DNA of 64,000 bases from Adiantum capillus-veneris (GCA_014529385.2 CM043958.1:156711293-156775292), one strand, 5' to 3'. Positions 11,700-23,319 are shown, counted from the stretch's first letter. The notes: generated by a model not told the origin, from the sequence alone. Numbers and translations: made by a program.

Positions 11700-11910
11700 A
11701 AACGCACACACACATACATAAACAAAGAATGCACACACACATTGAGAGAGGAAAAGAGAGAGAGAGAGCATGCATAAACAAAAAACGCACACATTGAGAG
11801 AGGAAAAGAGAGAGAGAACATGCATAAACAAAAAACGCACACATTGAGAGAGGAAAAGAGAGAGAAAACATGCATAAACAAAAAAACGCACACACATTGA
11901 GAGAGAAAGG
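11700..11910. repeat. 50-bp minisatellite inside the CACTA element
   Basis: Units beginning CATGCATAAACAAAAAACGC start at 11,769, 11,819 and 11,869, an exact 50-bp spacing, with a more diverged unit upstream from about 11,700. Each unit ends in a GA-rich stretch. Confidence 0.9.
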
Positions 11911-11954
11911 GAGAGAAACTAATTTAACGTCGTAGGAAACTAATTAAAATTAAA

Positions 11955-12045
11955 AGACCTAAAGATCTAGCCAACGAGGAGTTGAACTCAAGACCTATTA
12001 TTCAAGAGGGAAATGGCATAACCAATCTATCATACTTGGCATGGG
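11955..12045 (-). other. tRNA-derived-like fragment (possible pol III promoter remnant)
   Basis: On the minus strand, GATTGGTTATGCC resembles a tRNA A box, and GGTCTTGAGTTCAACTCC some 30 bases later resembles a tRNA T-arm/B box. No full cloverleaf can be drawn, so it is at best a tRNA or SINE remnant within the untranslated 5' part of the CACTA element. Confidence 0.25.
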
Positions 12046-12351
12046 TGATAGAAAGGTTATACCATTTATCTCTTTTTATTGGCACACACATCCACACACG
12101 CGCACACACACAAGAAGAAGAGAGTTATAACGTCGTAGGAAACTATCCTAAAAGACGTTAAAGATTAGGTTAGATGTAGACTTACGTTAAATTTGATTTA
12201 GGTTTATTTAAGTTAAATTAGATTAGATTTAGGTTTATTTTTAATTAGATTTACGTTTATTTACGCTAGATTTAGATTTACGTTATATTAGATTAGATTT
12301 AGGTCTCCATAGACTGCGATGCCTGCATAAAGCGGGTGAAGAAAGCCCTCA

Positions 12352-15134
12352 ATGGAATATAGGGTATTGCTGCCTTCACTCATGGTGGGCTCCGTCGATC
12401 CAAAAGTACTGGTGAAATGTCTTCAGAAGATAGGGAAGAAGGTGGATCTTCAGGGCCTGGCTATGGATGGCGTAAATCCATTTGGTCAAAGATCAACATC
12501 TTACAGTGTATGGCCCATTGTCATCGTCAACTACAACATTCCCCCGTGGTTGACTATGAAGAAGGGGCACCTATGGCTAAGCTTGATTGTGCCAGGGCGG
12601 TATAAAGTGGGGAATATGGATGTGTAACTTCGTCCACTATTGGAAGAGCTACAACAATTGTGGATTGGCATAGAGGTGGTGGATATGAGCCGACACACAG
12701 GACGATGGAATGCTTTGATCAGAGGCATTCTAATGTGGACCATGCATGACTATCTCGGGCTAACAGAATGCTCACATGATCTATTGACACTCCTCACTCA
12801 GACACTGTAAATCTTGTTTTTTCCCATAGTTGATCTATTATCATGTGTATACATGCAGGGCTTCAAACAAGCGGATACAGAGCATGTGTCACATGTGGAC
12901 CTAGACTGAATGCACGTAGGGTGCCCTCACTGAAGAAGCAAATCTACGAAGGTCATCAAGCGTATCTTCCAGAGAATCATGTGTTACGCGACGGCTTTTT
13001 GGGAAGAGAGCCACCAAGGATGTCTGCACAAGCATGGTTAGAGCAGAAGGAGATGTGCGATGACGGATTGCCTCCAGGGATGAAGAGACTATCTCTATGG
13101 TACGAGTTACCATACTGGCCCCGACTCATGATCAATCACTTGCTCGATCCAATGCACATATTCAAGAATGTGGGTAATCTACTATGGGACCATATGACCG
13201 GCAAGAAAGATACTTTGGGAGCCAGAGTTGACCTTAGAAATGTGGATCGTATGGAGCAATATTGGCCGCAAACAGCGTCTGATGGATCGATAAAACTCCC
13301 TAAAGCACCATGGATTTTCACAGGAGCCCAAGAACGCAAAGTAAAAGAGACCATTCGATCTTTGCGGACCCCCACTGGCGTAATGCACTCGCTCCGAACG
13401 TGTTTTACTAAAGAAGGAAAGCTTACCGGTTTGAAGTCACACGATTGGCATAAAATGTGTCAGGTACGTTCATAGTGGACTTTATTATCATTGCATAAAA
13501 TGTGGACTTTAATATCATTGCTGCACATACTTTACAGTTTATTTTACCGGTTGCCATTGAGGGATGTTTGTCTCTCGACATCCGTAACACAATCTACAAA
13601 CTTGCAAAGCTGGTGCAATGGATCTCACAAAAGGAGATCAAGGTAGACTCCATACCATTTGCCAAACTAAATGCTGCGAAGCTTGTGTGCATGTTTGAGA
13701 AACATTTTCCTACTACCATGCTAACCATTCAGGTGCATCTTCTTGTTCACATAGTTGATGAGGTGGAAATAGCTGGCACAGTTCATTCCAGATGGATGTT
13801 CTTCTTAGAACGTTTCATGAAAACGCTTAAGGGATATGTGCGTCAAAAGGCACGTCCAGAGGGTAGCATGGCAGAAGGTTGGTTGGTATCAGAGTCCCTA
13901 GTGTACATTGGAGAGTGGCTAGACGGATTTGATAAAGCCCGGGACACGCTATGGCGAACCATAGATGATGAGCGCATATCTGGGATTGTCATGTGCAATC
14001 TCGGTGTTGAGAAGAAGATGACGGAAGATCTAGAGGCTAAAATCAACCGATTTTGCATGCTTCACAATCCAGTGATGCAAAAGTGGATTTCACAATATGA
14101 GGATGCAAAGCAAGAGCGACAAAGGGCACGAATCGAGTGGAGACGGGGAAGACGACCACCGATGCACTATTCGACGGTTCTGGAGAGCCTACCAACCTTC
14201 ATGAGCTTAAGATGTTGCACAACCAATTGAAAAGCGCACAACAATGCGGTGATGAAGTGATTGAGGAAGTGTGGGAGTACTCTCGGGGTTGCGCGACCAA
14301 GGTAAGTTTGCAATGTACGACTAGCTAGTGGCTTTATTTCTAAACGTTTGAACGGCCACTCATAATCCTTGTTCGTTGTAATATAAGTCATACACAGCAG
14401 CATGGCGTAAAGGTCGACATTTTAGGGTGGAACGAATCGACAAAAAGCGTTTTACTCAAGATTGTGGAATCATGGCAAAATTTGAACAGTCTAGTCGACG
14501 ACGTTCCTCTGATGCAGATCCTATGGTGGCGGAACTCACTTACTTTGGCACGCTGCAAGAGATTTTGAGGATCGATTACAGAGGATTTTTTGTCGACTTG
14601 TTCGACGTGCAATGGTTCAAGATACTCATGGAGGGTCGCAACGCTACTGTGCGTAGAGGAGAGTCTGGTTTTCTTGAGGTGGATTCTACTAAGAAATGGA
14701 CTGACCTAAGAGACACTTTCGTACTACCCGAGCATTGTGAACAAGTAAGTATGTAAATAGTTAACATCCCCCTTTTACAAGTTATGTGCTTGAAAGCTCT
14801 CATGTAAGTTATGTGGCTCTGGCAGGTAATATTTCATCCTACAAAGTCTACATCAAACTGGTGGTATGTCATAGAGTTAGCCCCTCGTAGTGCAAGGACG
14901 TATGAAGGCTACCATGTGCCAATCACAACGGCATCAATGGAGGAGATCAGAGAAGATGCTCAATCAGAAGCCGCTGCGGTGGTGCCAGACGAGCATCAAG
15001 ATGCTACTACTCTATATGGGGTGCATGCAGAGGAGCTACAAAATGAAATAGAGGATATGTGTTTAAACGGAGAGCTCTATATAGATATAGGAAGTTATGC
15101 TCAGTTATGCGAGGATGAGAGAGAGATCTCTTAA
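12352..15134 (+). pseudogene. CACTA tnp2-like transposase gene with introns, mutated
   Basis: The gene encodes the DDE-type transposase that cuts and joins the element. The first part carries the tnp2 signature (GVNPFGQRSTSYSVWPIVIV, PPWLTMKKGH, LIVPGRYK). A TAA at 12,625-12,627 interrupts it; reading continues in frame with LRPLLEELQQLW and GILMWTMHDY. The next exon runs from about 12,859 (GYRACVTCGPRL, then LLDPMHIFKNVG) to 13,463. After a 74-bp intron (13,464-13,537) the DUF4218 block follows (FILPVAIEG, VHLLVHIVDEVE, SRWMFFLERFMKTLKGYVRQ). A frame change near 14,150 precedes YSRGCATK. Later introns are about 14,302-14,397 and 14,745-14,825. The last exon ends at TAA 15,132-15,134. The donor of the intron before 12,859 is not clear and the true start may lie further upstream. 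Confidence 0.85.
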
Positions 15135-15406
15135 AGCCACAAATATTGTATTTGAACAATTTTGCTCCGTGTTGTAAAAGCTCTGGCTCTCTAAGTACCT
15201 TCCATGGTGTATAACGCTCTTTTCTACTCGCACTCACATCTTTTGATTGAAAATTCTGAGTTTTCGACTTGCCTCTTCTATCACTCAATTCATTGCGTCA
15301 TTGTATTTATATGCGTCATTACGTCATTGTATTTAATGGTCTTTGCGTCATTGTCTACTCTATTCATTCAATATTAAGTTTAAATATTCGTGTGTTTAAT
15401 GCAGGT

Positions 15407-16715
15407 ATGGATGATGAGGAGTTTCTTTCTTCTTTGTCACTGCAGCAGAGACAGTGGTACGTGGAGCGTCATCGCTCTGGCGCATCATCGCGCGTTCCTA
15501 CTCCATCCGCATCTCCCTCTCTTTCGGAGCATTCGGCGCGCTCCGAAGCTTCGGCGTCGACGAGACGAGCTTCACACTCATCTAGACACCGGCGCTCTAG
15601 TGGTGGCGGTGGCGGTTGTTGTGGGGATTCCGCCACCGATGCCTCCACACCGCCTCATGTTCGACGAGGCTCTTTACCCTCCCCTTCTTTGCCTGCCCCC
15701 ACACCAGCCACAGCATCGCCATCTACGCCAGGTTTTGCACGACTGACTGTTCCTAGCAGCTACACACCTCTACCTACTCCGCCAGGAGCCACCCCACTCG
15801 ACACTCCTCGCTTTGGGGCCCAGACGCCGGTGGAGACACCTGAGGTCCGTACCCCCATCGACACGCCGCTAGAGGCCCCTGCCGGGACACCCAGGTTCAC
15901 GCGTCACCGGCCAGAGGGCTTGCCTTACTCCGTCGACTTCAGCGGCGGCATCATCATGGATGATGACGGCAAGAAGGTGATCTCGCGCATGCGTGGTCTT
16001 TGCTCTCAGCTGTTTAGACACTACATACTAAACAAATGGAGTGAAGTACCAAGTGATTTAAAAAACAGAGTCATCAGCATACTTCATGATGAGTTTCCCG
16101 TTCCAACACGGGATCAGCGCTTCAATGAAGACCTGATGAAGATTTGAATGCGTGAATACTGCAAACACAAGCGTTTCGAAGTGCAAAAAGCAATCAAGCA
16201 TGGGTGGAACAGGCCAGATTGGCTGGCCAAAGAAGATTGGAAGAATGCGAAGAAAGCAGCGTGCGAGAATCCCGACAAGTGGAAGCAACAAAAGGATGCA
16301 GCCAGAGCGCGAGTAGAGGCAGGGAGCTCGCACCACTTGGGGAGCGGTGGATGGGCATCATTTGAGGCCGATTTTGTAAGTGTTTTCGCATTGCTCTTTA
16401 TGTTCGATAGTTTAGGGTTTATGAGTTTTTTAATTCTAACATAATGAATTCTTTGTATGTTTTGACAGTGGTCGATGACAGGACGTGATCCCACACCGTA
16501 CGAGCGCGAGTACGCAGGCAAGAAGGGCTCAAACGCCCTGATGGACATTCTCAGTTCTCACGGCGGCATGGTTAGTATTAGGGTTTACTCTTTTCTTTTT
16601 TTGTATTGTTTTATAAATGTCGTTATATGTTTATACTTACTGAAAGCTGTCTTATTGTCTTTTTTTGCAGAATCCGACAGATACGCCGCTTGGACGCGAT
16701 GAGACGTCTGACTAG
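15407..16715 (+). pseudogene. Second CACTA gene (TnpA-like / Transposase_24-like), in-frame stop
   Basis: The frame starts at ATG 15,407 (MDDEEFLSSLSLQQRQW) just after an acceptor-like TGCAG. The first 170 residues are low-complexity and rich in Ser, Pro, Thr and Arg. They are followed by a folded-looking part (GKKVISRMRGLCSQLF, ILHDEFP). TGA at 16,145-16,147 interrupts it and the same frame continues with MREYCKHKRFEVQKAI. Two introns fit well: 16,376-16,468 (GTAAGT...GACAG) and 16,571-16,670 (GTTAGT...TGCAG). The end is TAG 16,713-16,715. Position, disordered N-terminus and basic C-terminal half fit the plant Ptta/En/Spm Transposase_24 family, the DNA-binding partner of the tnp2 product. 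Without a profile search this is a reasoned match. Confidence 0.65.
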
Positions 16716-17084
16716 ACGACGTCAATTTAGAGCATTAGTTTAGGGTTTCTCATAGCTTATGTATCATGAGACGGATTTTATACGTCTTTTTGAACCATGT
16801 ATATTATTACATTTGTCACCGCAGTTCATTTTGCCAATCAATTCTTTATGCCTATGATGTTGTACAATTGTCATTATTACATTTGTCAATCAATTCATTT
16901 TGCCTATGATGTGTACAATTGTCAATTTTACGCTTGTCAATTTTGCAAACAATGCGTCTTGTGGGTGACTATTTTGGGTCTATTATCTACCCTTGCACTT
17001 TTTTTAAAAAGTGAATCAAGTACAATATGGTTGATGGGTGGCAGGGTATTCAATGTCCTGTCACCAAAAAAAATTTCTCTCGGG

Positions 17085-17240
17085 CGTTGCTATTTATGGC
17101 TCTGGAGCGTCGCTATAAGCGTCGCTATAGACTTCTGTGTAAACGTCGCTATGACCTCTCGTAGCGACGCTATTAGCGACGGTTTTAGCGACGCCGGGGG
17201 TTATAAAAACCCAGTGTATTTCCGTCGCTAACAGCGTCAC
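17085..17240. promoter_or_regulatory. Right subterminal repeat region of the CACTA element
   Basis: A dense array of GCGTCGCTAT and its inverse AGCGACGC: GAGCGTCGCTATAAGCGTCGCTATAG... and GTAGCGACGCTATTAGCGACGG.... At least eight copies are seen in both orientations, the same octamer as in the left subterminal region. These are probably transposase-complex binding sites. Confidence 0.75.
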
Positions 17241-17252
17241 AAGAGCACACAA

Positions 17253-17264
17253 CCTCTTGTAGTG
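17253..17264 (-). repeat. Right terminal inverted repeat of the CACTA element
   Basis: CCTCTTGTAGTG, the inverse of the left end. The second copy of the ATT target duplication follows at 17,265-17,267. Confidence 0.95.
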
Positions 17265-17773
17265 ATTGTTCCTAGAAAGGCTTACTCAACAAGGAGTTGC
17301 ATGCTATATTACATGGTAAGAAACACAGCACCCTAGAAGCCTGCATCTTGGATACTATAGACTTGGGAGACGGTTGCAAAATCTTCAATGAAGAGAGCAC
17401 TATTTAGGAGAGACAAAAAGAACAAACCATATCTAGTATGCCATCACAAGTAGGAGCCACTGTTGCAGCTCCAATGAATGCCATAGAGAATATGTGCAAG
17501 CGCATGAATGACATGATGAGCAACATGTAGAGGATTCCTATGATGAGAGGGCTAAGAAAAGGTCCACCACAACGACAGCCTATGGGAAAAATGAGGCCAT
17601 CTAAGTGGTTTGCCATTCAAGAAAATTGGACAAACAATAAGACCAATGAGTGTTATTATTGACCAAAATATGCTATAAATGTCCAATATGTGCCTATGAG
17701 ACAGTAGGGAGAACCTATGTATATGTATCCACCTAGCATGGGACAAATGCAATTGGGTGATAGGTACATAAAC
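17265..17773 (+). pseudogene. Gypsy gag, continuation after the CACTA insertion
   Basis: Continues the frame interrupted at 11,214: LLNKELHAILHGKKHSTLEACILDTIDLGD is readable from about 17,283 with stops, followed by ECYY-like residues near 17,650 and methionine/proline-rich sequence. It is nearly colinear with 18,296-18,631 of the tandem copy. It ends at about 17,755-17,773, where the duplicated unit starts again. Confidence 0.7.
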
Positions 17774-18631
17774 CATCACAAACCAAGAAAGAATGGGTGA
17801 CACCAAGACTAGAAGGGAGACAAGTGACTCACCACTATCAGGCAATTGGTTTGAACGTTTAGACAGAGGACCATTAGCCAGAAGAGCAGGTGTTGAGCAT
17901 AACCAAAGAGTCAAACTAGCAAATTTCCAGAAATGGATAAGAAAAATATAGTAAATCTGGGAATCCATATGACCACTTGGAAAACATTGGGCAAGTTCTA
18001 AGAGTGGAAGGATTGGATTTCCACAATCAGTTCGAGGGATTTGAAATGACCCTGGAGGTAAGGCTTTGACATGGTTCTAGACCATATCTCTTAGATCGCT
18101 TACAAATATGCTGACATTGGTGAAAATATTTGTTGATGTTTTTTTTAATGAAAATCAAGCACACTATAGTAGCACAAATCTATAGCTTCAAACAAAAACA
18201 AGGAAAGTCTATAAGGGACTGTGTATGTTGAATGAGGCAATATACTGACAAATGTCCAAATTTGGAAATTTCAACCAAAGGAGAGGCTTGTATCATTGTT
18301 CCCAGAAGGCTTACTCAATAAGGAGTTGCATGCTATATTGTATAGTAAGACACACAGCACCCTAGAAGCATGCATCTTGGCTACTATAGACTTGGGAGGC
18401 AATTGGAAAATATTCAATGAAGAGGGCAGTGCTAAAGGAGCGACAAAGCAGATGAACCATATCTATAATGCAAACACAAGCAAGACCCACTATGGCAACA
18501 TCAATGAATGCCATATAGGATATGATCAAGTGCATCAGTGACATGATAAGCAACATGCAAAGGATGCCTGAGAGGGCTAGGACAAGGTCCTCTACAAGGA
18601 TAGCCTATGGGACAAATGAGGCCATCTTAGT
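17774..18631 (+). pseudogene. Gypsy gag, tandem second copy, interrupted by a LARD-like element
   Basis: From CATCACAAAC at 17,774 this repeats the sequence beginning at 10,701. Without the CACTA element the unit length is about 1,020 bp. A clean stretch from 18,296 reads EGLLNKELHAILYSK, then HSTLEACILATIDLGGNWKI. It contains the empty CACTA target site at about 18,285-18,303. It is broken at 18,631 by the LTR element and its last part is found at 26,691-26,830. Confidence 0.8.
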
Positions 18632-19606
18632 TGTTAGTAGCGGCTAACACAAGCTACACCAATTATGCATCAAGCAGCAGATGTACTATGGACGTGCACA
18701 ATATTTCCTACTCACTTTGTATAAGGTCTTGGGCTCATTGGGAGTTCCAAAGTTTTATATTCTAGCTAGAGGGCTCAAACTTAAACCCATAGTAGAAGGG
18801 ATTGTGGTGCAAGCCTTTATAAGGAAGCCTTATGCAAGGAGGCTTCATTCTTGAGAATCCACTCTTGAGGATCCACTTTTGAGAGATCTCTCTATCTCTT
18901 GAGTGTTCACTCTATAGATGGCCTAGCCTTGAGCTCAATGTTCATGCTAAAGAGGCTAGAGCTAATCCATTGTAATTGGAGAAGCTATTCTTAATCGAAT
19001 CTCTACTTTCTTTATTAGTCTTAATTCTCTATTTCATTATGTCATGAAGTAGTTTCACCTTCTCATTATTCTAAATTTGAGTGTGTGTGATGACTTCTTG
19101 CTTATTAACCACTCCTATCCTTCTATGAGCACTTGATTTGTGATATTTAACATCTCTAATTAGGTTGATTAGGTTGGTTCTTAATCTTATGATTAGTGTA
19201 TATGCCCTACTATTTTCTTGTGTGTGGATGGGTTTTATGAAACTTGAGCGCCATTCACCTTGTGTGTGTAGCTTTTGATGGAGTGCCTTGATTGGCATGT
19301 GGCAATTGGAGAGGCCAACACCAATGCAATTAGTGTGTGTTTGTCAAGAGTGTGCTTTGAGATTCTAGTCTATGGCAAGTCAGAATTTGGTGGACTTAAT
19401 GTGTGTAGGAGATGCTTGATTGATGATGTGATTAGAGTTAGTGATTCATGGATAATCTCTATTGTATTGGATGAGCATTCTCTTGAATTCTCTCATTAAA
19501 TACATCCGATGTTCGTACTTCCATGCCCTAGCCGGGTTGTCGATCGTAGGATTGATAACTTTTTTGGTCTTGGGCTGATTAGGCTACGCTAAGATTGTCC
19601 CCAACA
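18632..19606 (+). repeat. 5' LTR of the LARD-like element, about 975 bp
   Basis: Starts TGTTAGTAGCGGCTAACAC and ends ...CCCCAACA. A TATA-like CTTTATAAGG lies near 18,818. It matches 26,026-26,500 closely from CGGCTAACACAAGC onward. It also shares several segments with the LTR at 5639-6555. Confidence 0.85.
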
Positions 19607-19625
19607 TTTGGCACCGTTGCCGAGG
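19607..19625 (+). other. Primer binding site (tRNA-Asp-like)
   Basis: TTTGGCACCGTTGCCGAGG directly follows the LTR. It is a close match to the plant Athila/Tat-type tRNA-Asp primer site and to the site at 6559. Confidence 0.7.
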
Positions 19626-22154
19626 ATCGATAACCTAAGTTAGTGAGTATAGGATCTTTAGAATAGAGCAATTTCACTACTAATTTCATCGGTTTTTGAG
19701 TGTGTGTAACTCAATTTTGGTTTGATTTGATGATGTTGGGCAAGTGATTTAAGCTAATTTTTAATTTATGAATACCCCAAACCCCAATTTCACTAACTTC
19801 TCACTAATCCTTATTAATTTCACTTCATTTTCATGCTAATTGTACTAATTCCATGCTAATTTTGACTAGCTTTGCTAACTTAGCCGCTAACATTTGAAGT
19901 GTAATGTATGTTAAATCCCCTTATAAAGGTGGAGAATTTTTGCGTGGAGCAAGGTTTAGCTTTGATGCAATTTATTGTAAGTGCATTGACCTACTCCATT
20001 CAATTTTTGGGTGATTAATTTGATTCCAATGAGTTGCTAATTTATTGCTAAAACCAGGTGTGTAAATCAATCAACATACTTTGAAAAGCCTAATTTGATT
20101 GTTTTGGAATGAAATTGATGGTCAATTTTGACTAATGAATGATGTGTGTGTCAAGATTAAGCTTGATTTTGCAACAAGAATTCATGTGTGCATAAAAATC
20201 ATTGTGTGTGTAATGCACCAAAGAGGGAAAAAACTGCCATAAAATTCAAGTGTGTGTGCACCTAATCTTGAGTGTGTGCATGCATAGAAATTGATGAAAT
20301 TGATGCTATATGAGTATGAAATCATGTAATTGATGTATATGATAGGCTAATTCAATCATTGGATAAGCCTAAATGTCACAAAATTGGACAAAATTTGAGT
20401 GTCTGTGCCATCCAAGACCACTTGATTTTTAATGATTGATGGTCAATTGGGACACCTAAATGATTGTTGATTGTGAAATGTGCATGAAAAGTGTGTGCAA
20501 TCATTAGATATAAGCTTAAATGCATTTCCAATTGAGCCAAATTTGAACTTTTGTGCTTAATTTGGTGTGTGCATTGCTTGATTGGGTCAAAATAGTGTTA
20601 ATTTTTTAGAAATTGAGCATGTATGCATTCATTTATGCTTGATTGAGTTTGCAATTTAGCATTGCAATGAGAAATTGATGGATTATTTTCATAAAACTTT
20701 GGTTTTAATTTGGGTGTGTATGCCAATCAATGGCATGTACAATCCAATTTGTGAATGAATAATTGGTATTTTTATCAATTATGATGATGAATTGGCCAAA
20801 TAATTGATGTGTTATCACAATATTGACTCAAAGATTGAGATAGATAACTCAATTGATTCTCAATTGTGAAGACTTTTAGTGTATTTCCATTCTAATGATG
20901 AATCAATTTGATGAACATGAAAAAAAAAGCACTAATGTGTGCCTATGCAATGGCATTATCTATCCAAATTGGAACGAATGATTGGTGTTGATCACTAATT
21001 ATAATGATTGAGTAGACCTAAACATTTGTGTGTATGTCATAAAACAATTGAGATGAATAACTCAATTTCACATAATTAAAAATGATTTTATGTATTGCCA
21101 TTGAGTTGTATGCCAATTTGATTGGATATGGTAAGAATTTCGGTGATTAATGCATTTGCAAATGCCATAAGTATATGTGTGTAGCCTCACAAACTAAAAT
21201 GACAAATCGAACCCGTTTGGATGATTAGAGAAATTGGATATGAGCAAGTTAAGATTGCAATGATAATAGTTGGGAATAGTTTTGCAAATGGAAGAATTGG
21301 TGAGCTATGTTGTATGCAATGCCTCATAGAGATATATAAGACACATCAATTTCATATGGTTTACCATTTTTTGATCATCAATGGATCAAACCTTTGATGT
21401 GCATTATACCAAATGGCTTATACTCTCTCAATCGAGACACCAAATTTTTATATCAATTGAAGATTAAACTTAACTTTGAACACTCACTCTTGTCTCGATC
21501 GTAGCTTTATGAATTCACTCATATCTTATCCGTTTGTGACATGTATTTTGTACCCATGATATGTTTCTTGCCTTGGGTTCAAACTTGCCACACACACTAT
21601 CTCATTGTGAGAACAAAATCCTATTCAAATTTTTGTTCAAAAAATAAATAAATAAACCACCCATTGCCCACTTGTGTGCTACTGGCCCGCCTCCTTTGTC
21701 TCTACTTGCACGACACACACGCATTTGCTACTCGCCACTTTCCTGGCTTGGTGCTCGTAACATGCACACACACACCCTTGCCTAAAAACGGGTACTGTGA
21801 CATCTTGGCTTGGTGCATCTGACCCAACACACACACACAAAAGGGTGCATCCACATGACAAGGTAGAACCCCCGCCCCGCATAAGCCATTTTGGAGTGTA
21901 GTGGTTTATGAGCCTGTGTGCGTGAGCTCTACAGAATTTCAAAAGCGGGGGTAGAAGAGGGTGTTTGCCAACTCTGCCAAAATCAGCAGAGTGAGGAGAA
22001 GCAAGTAGTGTTCACTGAGGTCAGCCGACTGGGGTTCTACTCCGGCCTGTGCAAAACTATCCAAAGCTATTTTGGCCCTCGTCTATTTTTGTTGGGCTTA
22101 ATGCAATCCAATAAATGGGATCATTGGACCCATGAAGCTGCAGGCATGCCTTCA

Positions 22155-22157
<3 letters not shown>

Positions 22158-22222
<65 letters not shown>
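22158..22222. repeat. (CA)n microsatellite
   Basis: About 32 CA units, followed by imperfect CA sequence to about 22,250. Confidence 0.98.
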
Positions 22223-22226
<4 letters not shown>

Positions 22227-23209
22227 CGCACACACACACAAACACACGTGCTACCTCCTGCCAGCTATTTCAACCTGCTGAATTTAGTGTTGCAACACAA
22301 AAACACCTTCACAACGCACGCGTTGATTACTGACTCCACCTCGCCCAGCTGGGCTATGCTCATAGCTCTCAATCCCTACCTCTGTTGCCGATTCGGCACC
22401 AATTGTGGCCACTGCAAATGATGGCAATGTCTTGCTTAACTCACCACCATCGGCTTCCTCACTGCCTGCTCCACGTGTTGACCTCACTAGTTGAACATCA
22501 TGCAGCTCTTCTAAAAGCCCAAATTTGCAAACCCTCTGGTCCCGCCATGGCTTATTTTACCCAGTGAGCCATGCACACACCCCTGGGTAGTGTAAGAAAA
22601 AAACCGGGGTCTAGTGTATTTTAACCGGTTGAAATTATAAAATCCCAGTTAGATTTTGAGCTTGCCTTTAAGAAAACCGGAAAATTTACACAAGTTTTAG
22701 TGTAATTACCGACAAAAGCTTCAAATTTTGACCTAAGAACCGAGAGAATTTCAAGTTTCCCCTTATTTTGATCGGTTAGGAAAAATGTATTTTTCTAGCT
22801 TTGCGGGCCCTGGGAATCACCCCCGGTCCCCTTGTTACCTTGCGCCTGCCTACCCTAGTCTGCGCGTCGATGCATGAGCTGCCTCTTGAGTCCTGTCGTA
22901 GCCTAATGAACTCGCTTGGCTTGCCTTCAAAAGCCCATAGAGCACACACACACACGCGTGCACGATAGCTTGGGGGTCCACTGGTCCTCAAAGTGTATTG
23001 ACTGCAGGTATTTTTACATGGCTGTGAGCACACACATGCGCACACAAACAAACTTCCATTCCTGTGCACAAAACCCCGCAAGAACTCCTGAGTCTTTCGC
23101 TCTCTCCACAAATGAACAAAAGATAACCATGGTGAGCTTGAGTCTGTGTCTCTCACTCTCTCTCTGATTGAAGCCTACCCACCCTTCCATGGCTTCCACA
23201 CACCCATGC

Positions 23210-23224
23210 TCCCCCCCCCCCCCC

Positions 23225-23319
<95 letters not shown>
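23210..23319. repeat. (C)27 followed by (CT)n microsatellite
   Basis: A run of about 27 C residues passes directly into about 41 CT units. The opposite strand is a long G run followed by GA repeats, with potential for unusual DNA structure. Confidence 0.97.

Larger units (their letters stand above)
11215..17264 (+). mobile_element. Complete CACTA (En/Spm) DNA transposon, 6,050 bp
   Basis: The element starts CACTACAAGAGG at 11,215 and ends in the exact inverse CCTCTTGTAGTG at 17,264. A 3-bp duplication ATT flanks it (11,212-11,214 and 17,265-17,267), the standard CACTA target duplication. The un-inserted version of the target, GGCTTGTATCATTGTTCCC, is present in the tandem gag copy around 18,285-18,303. 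Internally it has subterminal GCGACGCT repeats at both ends, a microsatellite-rich 5' region, a tnp2-like transposase gene and a second gene with a Pro/Ser/Thr-rich N-terminus. Both genes carry stop mutations, so the copy is probably not autonomous now, though its ends look usable in trans. Confidence 0.95.

Noticed and set aside
11285-11897. Long overlapping minus-strand open frames of up to 202 codons rich in CVCVC, SLSLS and ERER
   Set aside because: They are translations of CT, CA and GA dinucleotide tracts and of the 50-bp minisatellite, with no domain and several frames open at once.
16145-16147. Possible programmed stop-codon readthrough in the second CACTA gene
   Set aside because: A single TGA in an element with other clear nonsense mutations is better explained by CGA-to-TGA decay; no readthrough context is evident.
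21679-22421. Open frames with cysteine/valine or histidine/threonine repeats (possible secreted peptide)
   Set aside because: They cover CA/GT microsatellite sequence in the non-coding LARD interior; no signal peptide or conserved motif.
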